64,000 nt of DNA, taken from assembly GCF_018224955.1 (NCBI RefSeq), contig NZ_JAGTUU010000002.1, positions 186,001 through 250,000 on the forward strand. Reading direction: 5' to 3'. Of the stretch, positions 43,017 through 50,490 are shown piece by piece. Every line of letters begins with the position of its first letter. Position 1 is the first letter of the stretch. This stretch comes from Thetidibacter halocola (GTDB taxonomy: Bacteria > Pseudomonadota > Alphaproteobacteria > Rhodobacterales > Rhodobacteraceae). Both the position numbers and the translations under genes were made by a program. Under the pieces are notes generated by a model. The model saw only the letters and a list, made by a program, of their open reading frames with translations. It made no database searches and was not told the DNA's origin.

Positions 43017-43468
43017 CAGCCCTCTCCCCGCGAGACCTGCAACGACATCACGTCGGCGCGTTGCAGCCGCGCCAGAACGGTCGACACATCCTGAACCCGC
43101 GCTCCGGGAAGGACGATCAGCACGACCTGCGCCGGCCGGCCCGTGGTGCCCAACGCCTCGGCCAGCGGGTCGAGCTGGTCGAAGGTCAGCCTCTGGCCGT
43201 TGGCGATGATCACGTCGCGGTCCACGCGCCAGATCTCGAGCGCGCCGGACGGCGCCGGCGCCCCCGGGCCCGGCCCCGGGGCGGAAATGGCGGCGGCGGC
43301 CTCATCCGGCATCTCGGGCGCGGTTTGCAGGGTCAGCATGGAATAGGGTGTCAGGCTGGAGGACAGCATGAAGAAGATCAGCAACTGAAACATCGCATCG
43401 GCGAGAGGCGTCAGCGCGAAGCGATAGGTGCGCTTGCGCTCGGGCAACTGAAGCTTCGAGGCGGCCAC
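43016..43468 (-). CDS. ExbD/TolR-like proton channel subunit
   Basis: This 150-residue protein starts at GTG 43468 with a G-rich ribosome-binding stretch. The span contains LTPLADAMFQLLIFFMLSS with the conserved Asp of ExbD/TolR, needed for proton conduction in these motors. A Pro/Gly/Ala linker (APGPGPGAPAPSGAL) leads to a periplasmic domain with DRDVIIANGQRL, as in the family. It would sit in an ExbB-like pentamer with the second ExbD-like protein. It starts 13 bases after the ExbB-like gene. Confidence 0.85.
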   Translation of the reverse strand: MAASKLQLPERKRTYRFALTPLADAMFQLLIFFMLSSSLTPYSMLTLQTAPEMPDEAAAAISAPGPGPGAPAPSGALEIWRVDRDVIIANGQRLTFDQLDPLAEALGTTGRPAQVVLIVLPGARVQDVSTVLARLQRADVMSLQVSRGEG

Positions 43469-43481
43469 GACCCCGCCCCGG

Positions 43482-44132
43482 TCAGCGCAGCTTGGCGGTG
43501 GCTGACGGGTCCAGCCGCCCGTGGATCGCCGCCGAGATCACCGTCTCGATCAGGTTGCGTTCCCGGTCGATGCGGGATTCGAACCAGTTGGCGATGAAGA
43601 AAGTAACTAGCGCGATGGCCAGCCCCAGCGCCGTGGTGGTCAGTGCGGTCCAGATGCCGCCGGCCAGCGTGGTCGGGTCGACCGCTCCCTCCGAAGCCGC
43701 CAGCGCCGAGAAGGCGTCGATCATGCCGATCACGGTGCCCAGCAGCCCCAGCATCGGCGCCGCCTGCACCACCATGTCCAGCGTGCGCAGGCGGTCGGTC
43801 ATCTGCGCCAGTTCGATGATGGCGGTCTGGCGCCCCAGTTCCTCGGCATAGGTGGTGTCGTTCGGCTTGGCCTGCACGCCGGAGAACACCGCCTGCAGGA
43901 TGCGCGCCAGCACCGACTTGCGCTGCGTGGCCATGCGCACCGCCTCGTCGGCGCGGCCGGACAGCCAGTTGTCCAGGATCTCTTCGGCGCGCCTGCGTTT
44001 TCCCACACCGAGGCGCGCGAACTGGATCGACTTGAACAGCGCCACGGTGATCGCCAGCACCGACAGAAAGCCGAGCGCGGCAAAGACAGCGAGCGTCAGG
44101 GGATCGAACGCTTGCATGCGAAGGGAGTCCAT
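43482..44132 (-). CDS. MotA/TolQ/ExbB-like proton channel protein
   Basis: This 216-residue protein starts at ATG 44132, supported by AGGAGGT. Three spans are visible. The family motifs APMLGLLGTVIGMIDAF and WTALTTTALGLAIALVTFF retain the polar Thr residues that line the proton path in ExbB/TolQ. With the ExbD-like proteins it should form an inner-membrane proton-driven motor. Genes for tonB or tolAB receptors are absent nearby; the partner is the TonB-like protein at the end of this operon. It lies 41 bases after the small secreted protein gene. Confidence 0.9.
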   Translation of the reverse strand: MDSLRMQAFDPLTLAVFAALGFLSVLAITVALFKSIQFARLGVGKRRRAEEILDNWLSGRADEAVRMATQRKSVLARILQAVFSGVQAKPNDTTYAEELGRQTAIIELAQMTDRLRTLDMVVQAAPMLGLLGTVIGMIDAFSALAASEGAVDPTTLAGGIWTALTTTALGLAIALVTFFIANWFESRIDRERNLIETVISAAIHGRLDPSATAKLR

Positions 44133-44173
44133 TCCTACCTCCTGGGGCGGCGGGCGCATGGCGCCGCGCGGGG

Positions 44174-44608
44174 TCAGTCGTAAAAGCGGATGGCTGTGCG
44201 TGAGGAGAGGTTTTTCTTGCAGTGATCCATCGTCGCCTTGGTGCCGCTCTCGATGCAGGACTCGACCTTGTCGACGACGATGCCACTGATATCCGCGCAT
44301 GTCGTCTGTGGCACCAGGAACTGGAGATAGCGGGTGTCCTTCTCGTCGAAGGCCCCAAAATCCAGCAGCAGTGACCGTTTGAATTCCCGGTTCGCGTCTT
44401 CGATCGATACCACATGCGAGACGGACTCCAGCCCCGTCGTCGAGCTGTTCGTCGCGCGGAACACGATGCTGCAGGCCGGCCCGTCGTTCGTTTCGGTATC
44501 CGTGGCCTTGTTGAGTTCAAGCTCGAAAGAGTTCGCTTCTTGCGACTGGGCGGTGCCGGTCGACAGAAGAGCAATGGCAATCAGACATGCCAAGCGATCA
44601 AAAGCCAT
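44174..44608 (-). CDS. Small secreted Cys-containing protein heading the proton-channel operon
   Basis: This 144-residue protein has a signal peptide ending GTAQSQ. The mature domain is beta-rich and contains four cysteines (in GPACSIVF, PQTTCADI, ESCIES, DHCKK), probably two disulfides in the periplasm, and LLLDFGAFDEKDTRYLQF. I recall similar small secreted proteins next to ExbB/ExbD-like genes in Rhodobacterales, but I know no function. Base composition is lower in G+C than its neighbours. An AGGGG ribosome-binding site precedes ATG 44608. It is the first of five minus-strand genes that end with the TonB-like gene. Confidence 0.7.
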   Translation of the reverse strand: MAFDRLACLIAIALLSTGTAQSQEANSFELELNKATDTETNDGPACSIVFRATNSSTTGLESVSHVVSIEDANREFKRSLLLDFGAFDEKDTRYLQFLVPQTTCADISGIVVDKVESCIESGTKATMDHCKKNLSSRTAIRFYD

Positions 44609-44709
44609 GGGTTCCCCTGTCCAATGAATTCAAAGCCATTTTCAACCATTGGTTAGAAAGCGGCCTTGCGAGTCAACAGGGAATCGAGCCCTTGTCGGGC
44701 GTGTCGCCC

Positions 44710-45201
44710 TTACCGGGCGATGCCGATCATGTAGGGCAGGAACAGCTTCTTGCGGGCGGCCTGCTGGTTGTCCGGCGTCGCGGGCTGGGTGGCGCGCACG
44801 ATGCGTGGCGTGGTCACGTTCGATCCGCCCTCAGTTCCGGCGTTGCGACCAGGCTCGCCAAAGAGCCGTTCGATCGAGAACTCGGTCCGCTGCTCGTCGA
44901 ACAGGTCGGTTGCTTCTGCCACCAGGATCGGGCGCTGTTCCGGGCGCGGCGAGGTGGACGGGGCATGAGACTGCCCCGCGACTGTCACGGGCGCCACGAG
45001 ACCGGCCAGCGAAACCGCCGGCGTCGGCGTCACAACGTCGGCCTGAACCAGTGCCGCGGGCGCGAGCGCCGACGACGACACAAAAGGTTGGTCGGGCAGG
45101 AGAGCGCCGTGCGCAATGGCCCCGTGTCCCGAGAACAGGGCGAACCCTGCGAGGACGGAAAGGCCGGTGGCGGCGATGGCTGTTGACACGAGTTTGATCA
45201 T
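44710..45201 (-). CDS. Secreted or anchored protein of unknown function
   Basis: This 163-residue protein has an N-terminal hydrophobic segment (STAIAATGLSVLAGFALF) acting as signal or anchor. The remainder is Ala/Pro/Thr-rich and apparently disordered until EQRTEFSIERLFGEPG, and it ends with a basic-hydrophobic motif, KKLFLPYMIGIAR. No family is recognised. It is divergent from the DUF1036 gene over 54 bases. An inverted sequence at its end (GGGCG/CGCCC) could act as a terminator before the next minus-strand gene. Confidence 0.55.
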   Translation of the reverse strand: MIKLVSTAIAATGLSVLAGFALFSGHGAIAHGALLPDQPFVSSSALAPAALVQADVVTPTPAVSLAGLVAPVTVAGQSHAPSTSPRPEQRPILVAEATDLFDEQRTEFSIERLFGEPGRNAGTEGGSNVTTPRIVRATQPATPDNQQAARKKLFLPYMIGIAR

Positions 45202-45255
45202 GAGAAGACCCTATCACAGTTCGACTCCACGTTCAGGCGGAAAAGTGGCGAAAAG

Positions 45256-45714
45256 ATGACTTTGGCGCCAGATCGGCGAAAACCCACCGATTCGCTCAAC
45301 CGACCGTGGAAGTTCGTGCTTGCGGCTGCGCTTTGCGCGCTGTCCGTCGCGGCGCCCTCCGAGGCGCGAGCGCAGTTCGCTGTGTGCAACCAGACGCTTA
45401 ACGTCCTCAACATCGCGATCGGCCGGTTCCGGTATGATGCCTTCGCCACCGCGGGCTGGTGGACGGTGGGACCGAACCAGTGCGCCAACGTCATCCAGGA
45501 GCAGCTGGACGTGCGCTTTGTCTATGTCTTTGCGCAGGACGTTTTCGGCAACGTGGTGCTGTCCGGGTCGGTGCCGATGTGCCTTGCGCCGAACCGATTC
45601 GACATTGTCGGAGAGGCGGATTGCCTGGTGCGCGGCTATCTCGAGGCGCGGTTCCACGAGGTCGACACGCTGAAAAGCGAGCGCTGGACGCTGTTCATCT
45701 ACCCGCCGTCGTGA
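45256..45714 (+). CDS. DUF1036-family secreted protein
   Basis: This 152-residue protein has an N-terminal signal ending EARAQ. The mature part shows FAVCNQTLNVLNIAIG, GWWTVGPNQCANV and a C-terminal CLVRGYLEARFHEVDT, the arrangement of DUF1036 with four conserved cysteines. These are small periplasmic or surface proteins of Alphaproteobacteria with unknown role. ATG 45256 is the first sensible start. It lies in the accessory block between the two T6SS arms. Confidence 0.82.
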   Translation: MTLAPDRRKPTDSLNRPWKFVLAAALCALSVAAPSEARAQFAVCNQTLNVLNIAIGRFRYDAFATAGWWTVGPNQCANVIQEQLDVRFVYVFAQDVFGNVVLSGSVPMCLAPNRFDIVGEADCLVRGYLEARFHEVDTLKSERWTLFIYPPS

Positions 45715-45807
45715 TCCGTTGCTCGGGTCGGGTAAGTATGACTCAACATGCAGAGCCAGTCGGGCTATGATGCGGCCAAGGTCATTGCGTTGTTCGATAG
45801 GTGTTCC

Positions 45808-47178
45808 ATGCGCGGTCTTGCGCCCTTTGTCCTCCTTGTCGGTCTTTCCGCTGCGTCGGTGCACGCCCAGCCGACGGAAGCATGGGTTGCTCTTGTCTCC
45901 GGCCAGTCCGGGCCGGGCGCGCAAAGCGCGTTTTCCGATGCCTTTCATGCCGGTGCCTTCCTGGAACAGGGCGGCGTAGAACCGCGCGCCATGCTGCGCG
46001 ACAGCGATCCCGCAGCGTTCGAGGCGGGCCTCGCGGCCGCGCAGGGCGCGCCGCGTGTCCTTCTCTACCATGCCGGTCCCGGCGATGCAGGGCGGCTGCG
46101 GCTGGCGGAAGGGTCGCTGCCGATGGAGGCGGTGCTGACCGCGCTGGCCGAGGGAGGCACGCAAGACCTGGTGATCCTGCTGGAGAATTGCGCCAAGCGC
46201 GCGGCAGACCCATCCTCTCCCGTGGTTCCGCAACCGCCCGAGGGGCTGGCCGTGACGGTCGTTGCCAGCGCGTCGCCTGACGGCGCCTGCCCCGGTGACG
46301 GTGCGCGCCTGACCGACCGGCTGGCGACGTTGTCCGGGCAGAACCTGGCCGGACAGGATGTTTTGGCTCTGCTCGACGGTTTTCCGCGCGTCGGCGCCGA
46401 TGCAGGGCCGCTGCTGCTGGGTGCGCCGCGCGAACCGGCGAGCGCGCAGATCCTGCCTGTCGCCGAGGCGTCGGCTGGTCCGCTTCTGTTGCCGGTCGAG
46501 CTGCCGCCGCCAGAGCCTGACCTCGCCGACCCGACGCAAGGCGAGGCGGTGATCGTGTTTGCATCGCTGCCCGCGACGCAGTTGGTGGCGCAACCCCTGA
46601 CCTCTGGTCTGCCGCAGCCATCGATCATGGTGGGCCTGGTGCCCGGTCTGACCGATGCCGCGCTGAAAGATGACGCCCCGCCGCCCGCCGAGGATGACAG
46701 GCAGCCCTCGATCACCTGGAACGATCTTGACACGCGCCGTCTGCTGCGGGCCGAGAATGCCGCGCTGTTCCAGACGCTGGTCGATGGTGGCGCCTTCGAT
46801 CCGCCACAGGGCGAACTGGTGGTCGCGTTGCAGACCGAACTGACCCGGATGCAGTGCTACAATCGGGGTATCGACGGCGATTGGGGTAAGGGGTCGCAAG
46901 ATGGTGTCAAACGCTATTTTGACGCCGCGGACATGCCACAGCCCGCGCTGGAGCCGACCTTTGACCTGTTCCGCACCTTTGTGCGGCGGGACGACGTCGA
47001 ATGCCCGGTGGTCGCTGCGGCGACGGTGCGTACGCCGCGCCCGGCAGTCACCAACCGCGCGAACACCGGCAGCCGTGCAACACCCAAGCCCGCGCCGAAG
47101 CCGGTCGTGACACGGGCAGAGCCGAAACCGGCTGCCAAGCCCACGACGAAATTCGGGGTCGGCATCGGCTTGCGGTGA
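45808..47178 (+). CDS. Secreted protein: degenerate caspase-like half plus PG-binding-like half
   Basis: This 456-residue protein starts at ATG 45808, giving the signal peptide ending SVHAQ; ATG 45748 would add 20 residues before it. Residues 20-200 resemble a caspase-like fold: YHAGPG at 87-92 corresponds to the usual YYAGHG, with the catalytic His replaced, and LENC at 125-128 keeps the Cys. Residues 224-456 are shared with the next gene and include TSGLPQPSIMVGL and a peptidoglycan-binding-like segment (QTELTRMQCYNRGIDGDWGK). The tail is basic and Pro-rich. Role unknown; a scaffold at the cell wall is one possibility. Confidence 0.62.
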   Translation: MRGLAPFVLLVGLSAASVHAQPTEAWVALVSGQSGPGAQSAFSDAFHAGAFLEQGGVEPRAMLRDSDPAAFEAGLAAAQGAPRVLLYHAGPGDAGRLRLAEGSLPMEAVLTALAEGGTQDLVILLENCAKRAADPSSPVVPQPPEGLAVTVVASASPDGACPGDGARLTDRLATLSGQNLAGQDVLALLDGFPRVGADAGPLLLGAPREPASAQILPVAEASAGPLLLPVELPPPEPDLADPTQGEAVIVFASLPATQLVAQPLTSGLPQPSIMVGLVPGLTDAALKDDAPPPAEDDRQPSITWNDLDTRRLLRAENAALFQTLVDGGAFDPPQGELVVALQTELTRMQCYNRGIDGDWGKGSQDGVKRYFDAADMPQPALEPTFDLFRTFVRRDDVECPVVAAATVRTPRPAVTNRANTGSRATPKPAPKPVVTRAEPKPAAKPTTKFGVGIGLR

Positions 47179-47223
47179 CCGGCCGGGGCGGTTCGCTCCG
47201 CCCCTGCAACAAGGAAGGATCCC

Positions 47224-47982
47224 ATGCGCAAGGCCGCTCTCGCCCTGCTGATCGCCCTGCCCGCCGCGGTGACGGCGCAGGACGGGCCCTTGTTGCTGCC
47301 GGTCGAACTTCCCCCGCCGCCCGCGACCGCCCTCGCGCCCGATGTGCAGGCGGTGGTTTTTGCCCAGGTGCCGCCGGCGCGGCGGGCAGTGATGCCGCTG
47401 ACCAGCGGCTTGCCTCAGCCCTCGGTCCTTGTGGGGTTGATCGAGGGGGTTAATGAACCGGGCCAGGTCCTGTCGAAACCTGACGACCCGGTGCCGATCA
47501 TCGCCTGGGACGACCGCGAGGCGCGGCGCGCGGTGCGCGATCAGAACCCGGACCTGTTCGCCTCCCTGCTGGAGGCGGGGGTGTTCGATCCTCCCGATGC
47601 ACGGCTGGCCTTTGCGCTTCAGGAGGAATTGCAGCTGATGGGGTGCTACAGCCTGCGGATCGACGGGCAATGGGGCAATGGCTCTGTTTCGGCGGCGCGG
47701 CGGTATTTCGATGAGCTCGGTCAGGATCCGGTGACGCTGACCGCAGACATGGCTCTGTTCCGCCAGATCGTCCAGCGGGACGACATCCGCTGTCCGGCGC
47801 CCGTTGCCGCCCCGGCGCGGGTGACGCAGCCTGCCCGCACCAACTCGACGCGGTCGACGCCACCGCGACAGACCACCGCCACCCGCACACCGGCTCCCAC
47901 TCCGGCCCCTGCGCCGCAACCGGCGCCGCGTACCGGCCTGAGCCTGACCTTCGGCGGCGTCGGTATCGGCGTGTCGCGCTAA
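47224..47982 (+). CDS. Secreted PG-binding-like protein, paralogue of the preceding gene
   Basis: This 252-residue protein has a signal peptide ending AAVTAQ. From residue 21 it parallels the C-terminal half of the upstream protein: GPLLLPVELPPP, TSGLPQPSVLVGL, and ALQEELQLMGCYSLRIDGQWG, the last resembling the PG_binding_1 helix pair. The tail is Pro/Thr-rich and ends GVGIGVSR. AAGGAAGG precedes the ATG. It probably arose by tandem duplication, followed by gain or loss of the caspase-like part. It lies 23 bases before the cell-wall hydrolase gene, suggesting a common operon. Confidence 0.65.
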   Translation: MRKAALALLIALPAAVTAQDGPLLLPVELPPPPATALAPDVQAVVFAQVPPARRAVMPLTSGLPQPSVLVGLIEGVNEPGQVLSKPDDPVPIIAWDDREARRAVRDQNPDLFASLLEAGVFDPPDARLAFALQEELQLMGCYSLRIDGQWGNGSVSAARRYFDELGQDPVTLTADMALFRQIVQRDDIRCPAPVAAPARVTQPARTNSTRSTPPRQTTATRTPAPTPAPAPQPAPRTGLSLTFGGVGIGVSR

Positions 47983-48005
47983 CGGGCGGGGCGCGGCGTC
48001 CGGGC

Positions 48006-50360
48006 ATGGCAATCGAGGTCGACCCAGCCTTTCGCAACAGCGGCGCGACCGCGCGGCGGCGCCAGCGCCAGAGGCGGATCCGGCGCGGGATCGCGCTTGC
48101 GGCGATCGTGGTCTCGGCGGGCCTGGGCGGTTGGCTGGTGCTGGGCCGTGGCGCGCCCGAGGCCGATCTGCCGGATGACGATTTCGCGATGATCCAGACC
48201 GAAGAGGCTGACAGCGTCGGGATCGAACGGCTGGCGCCGCTGCCCTCGGCCGACATCCAGACCGATCCGATGATCCTGCGGCTGGGCGAGGGCGATGCCG
48301 GCCAGACCCGCAGCCTGCCCGGCCCCGCCGAGGGGTTCGAGCCCGCCCGCGTCGGCCTGCCCGGGCCAGAGCGGCTGACCGTACTGCGCAGCGAATTGAT
48401 CGCGCGGGATCAGCGGGTGCAGGTGGTCCTGCCCTCCAGCAGCGCGGATTTCGCCCTTTTCCAGGCACAGCGCAGCCAGGGCATCGCCGCAATGCAGCAG
48501 GGCCTTCCCGCGCTGCCACAGGCGCCGGTGGATGCGGGCACAACGATCGCCGTGGCCGAGGACAGCAGTTGGGGCGATTTCATCTCCGCCGACGCCGATG
48601 CCGATGTGCAGACAGGTGCCGAGGCGGGCACCGCCGTCTATGTCGAGACTCGGATCGAAAACACCACCAGCACCGCGCTGGCCCTGCGTGAGGAACGGCG
48701 CAGCGCGCTGTACGAGGATGACATCATCGCAGTCACCCACGAGCGCCAGTTGGCCGAACTGGTGGTCGAGGCGGGGTTTTCGCCCGAGGCCGCGACCGAG
48801 ATCACCGCCGCCGCCGCCCGCCTGATCGCCGCGCCCGCCACGCTGGATGCGGGCGCCGTGCTGGCGCTGCGCAGCCGCCCCGACCCCGAGGGGCGCGTGT
48901 TGTTGCAGATGTCGCTCTACCGGCTGGAGGGGTATCTCGGCACGCTGGTGCAGACGGGGTTCGGCCGGTACGAGCCCGGCGCCGATCCGTGGTTCGCCGA
49001 CAACCTGCTGAACCATGCCGGGCGGATGCGTCAGGAAAAGGCGACGCGCACCGATATCCGCCTGATCGACGCGGTCTATTCCGCCGGGTTGTCAGCCGGG
49101 CTCTCGACGCGTCTGGTGGGCGAGCTGATCGTCGCGTTGTCGAAGCCCTACGATTTAGACCGTTTCGCCAATCCGGGCGACCGTCTGACCCTGCTCTATG
49201 CGTCAGAGCCGGGGTCGGAAGGGCAGGGCGTGGGCCAGATCCTGTTCGCCGGTCTCGAAGGGCCGTCTGGCGAGATGCCCTGTTACGTCCTGCCGCTGCC
49301 GAACCGGGGCGGGTTCGCCTGTTTCGACTTTTCCGGGCGGGGCGGTGGCGGCGCTGTCGGCGGGCTGGGCGGTGGCATGGTGGTGCCGGTCAAGGGGGTC
49401 AAGACCTCGGGCTTTGGCCCGCGGCATCACCCGATCCTGAAACAGGTGCGCAACCACAACGGCGTCGACTGGGCGGCGCCGACGGGCACGCCGGTGGGCG
49501 CCGCTCTGGCCGGGACGGCTCGTTTCGTCGGCGACGGCGGGGCCTATGGAAACGTGGTCTATATCGACCATGCCGACGGGGCGCAGACGCGCTATGCCCA
49601 CCTGAACGCCTTTGCCGAGGGGCTGAAGCAGGGGCAGGCGGTGCAGGCCGGGCAGGTGATCGGGTTCGTCGGTACGACGGGTCGCTCCACCGGCCCGCAC
49701 CTGCATTTCGAATTGCACATCGCCGGTGCGCCGGTCGATCCGCTGACCTGGCGGGCGGTGGGGGTGGTATCCGATGGCGGGCAGGCGGGCAGCGAGGCAG
49801 TCGAGGCGCTGGTCAACCAGATCATCAAGGTCGAGAGCGGCGGCAACGCCACGGCCAAGAACCCGCTGTCCTCGGCAACCGGTCTGGGGCAGTTCATCAA
49901 CTCGACCTGGCTGCGGATGATGCGCGACTACCGGCCCGACCTGTTCCGCAGCATGTCGCAGGCCGAGTTGCTGAACCTGCGCTTCGACCCGGCGCTGAGC
50001 CGTGAGATGGTGCGCAACCTCGCCCGCGAGAACGAGTCTTTCCTGCGCGCTCGGGGCCGCCCGATCCGCGCCGGCACGCTGTATCTCGCGCATTTCCTGG
50101 GACCTGCCGGGGCTGCGACGGCGCTGGGCGCCGATCCCAATGCTTCTGTGTTGGAGGTCATGGGCGCGGGCGTGGTCAACGCCAACCCCTTCCTGCGCAA
50201 CATGACGGTGGCCGACATGGTGGCATGGTCGGACCGCAAGATGTCGGGCAAGAAAGGCGCGGTCGCGGTGACGAACGGGCCTGTTGCCGCGCCGGTGGTG
50301 GTGTCGGCGGAGGCGAAGGCGTTCAGGGAAGCGGTGGATGCGGTGTTGGAGGGGGTCTAG
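48006..50360 (+). CDS. Membrane-anchored M23 endopeptidase fused to lytic transglycosylase-like domain
   Basis: This 784-residue protein has a basic N-terminus and one span (about residues 28-46), then a long helical/OapA-like region (about 200-430). An M23 peptidase domain follows, with zinc ligands H484 and D488 (HNGVD) and H565/H567 (HLHF). A C-terminal lysozyme-like domain has a candidate catalytic Glu E610 in IKVESGGNATAKNPLSSATG and GLGQFINSTW. Combining peptide-bridge cleavage and glycan cleavage in one anchored protein would open the wall locally, as needed for T6SS or other envelope machines; this role is inferred from its place between the T6SS arms. Confidence 0.82.
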   Translation: MAIEVDPAFRNSGATARRRQRQRRIRRGIALAAIVVSAGLGGWLVLGRGAPEADLPDDDFAMIQTEEADSVGIERLAPLPSADIQTDPMILRLGEGDAGQTRSLPGPAEGFEPARVGLPGPERLTVLRSELIARDQRVQVVLPSSSADFALFQAQRSQGIAAMQQGLPALPQAPVDAGTTIAVAEDSSWGDFISADADADVQTGAEAGTAVYVETRIENTTSTALALREERRSALYEDDIIAVTHERQLAELVVEAGFSPEAATEITAAAARLIAAPATLDAGAVLALRSRPDPEGRVLLQMSLYRLEGYLGTLVQTGFGRYEPGADPWFADNLLNHAGRMRQEKATRTDIRLIDAVYSAGLSAGLSTRLVGELIVALSKPYDLDRFANPGDRLTLLYASEPGSEGQGVGQILFAGLEGPSGEMPCYVLPLPNRGGFACFDFSGRGGGGAVGGLGGGMVVPVKGVKTSGFGPRHHPILKQVRNHNGVDWAAPTGTPVGAALAGTARFVGDGGAYGNVVYIDHADGAQTRYAHLNAFAEGLKQGQAVQAGQVIGFVGTTGRSTGPHLHFELHIAGAPVDPLTWRAVGVVSDGGQAGSEAVEALVNQIIKVESGGNATAKNPLSSATGLGQFINSTWLRMMRDYRPDLFRSMSQAELLNLRFDPALSREMVRNLARENESFLRARGRPIRAGTLYLAHFLGPAGAATALGADPNASVLEVMGAGVVNANPFLRNMTVADMVAWSDRKMSGKKGAVAVTNGPVAAPVVVSAEAKAFREAVDAVLEGV

Positions 50361-50490
50361 CGGGCTCGGTTGAGGCGGCCAAAGACCTGGCTGCGTTCAA
50401 CAACCGTCAATCGTTGTCAGCACGCTTTGGCCGTGACGTTCGTTGTTGCCGCGCAAGCCTGATTTCCCTTGGAACGTCGTGCCCTGCAGC

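Noticed and set aside
45214-48543. 1109-codon minus-strand frame opposite the DUF1036 and duplicated genes
   Set aside because: Arg/Pro-rich with no signal or domain; the plus-strand genes have signal peptides and shared motifs.
50361-50490. Hidden gene or RNA in the gap after the wall hydrolase
   Set aside because: 130 bases between convergent genes with no clear hairpin, promoter or coding frame.
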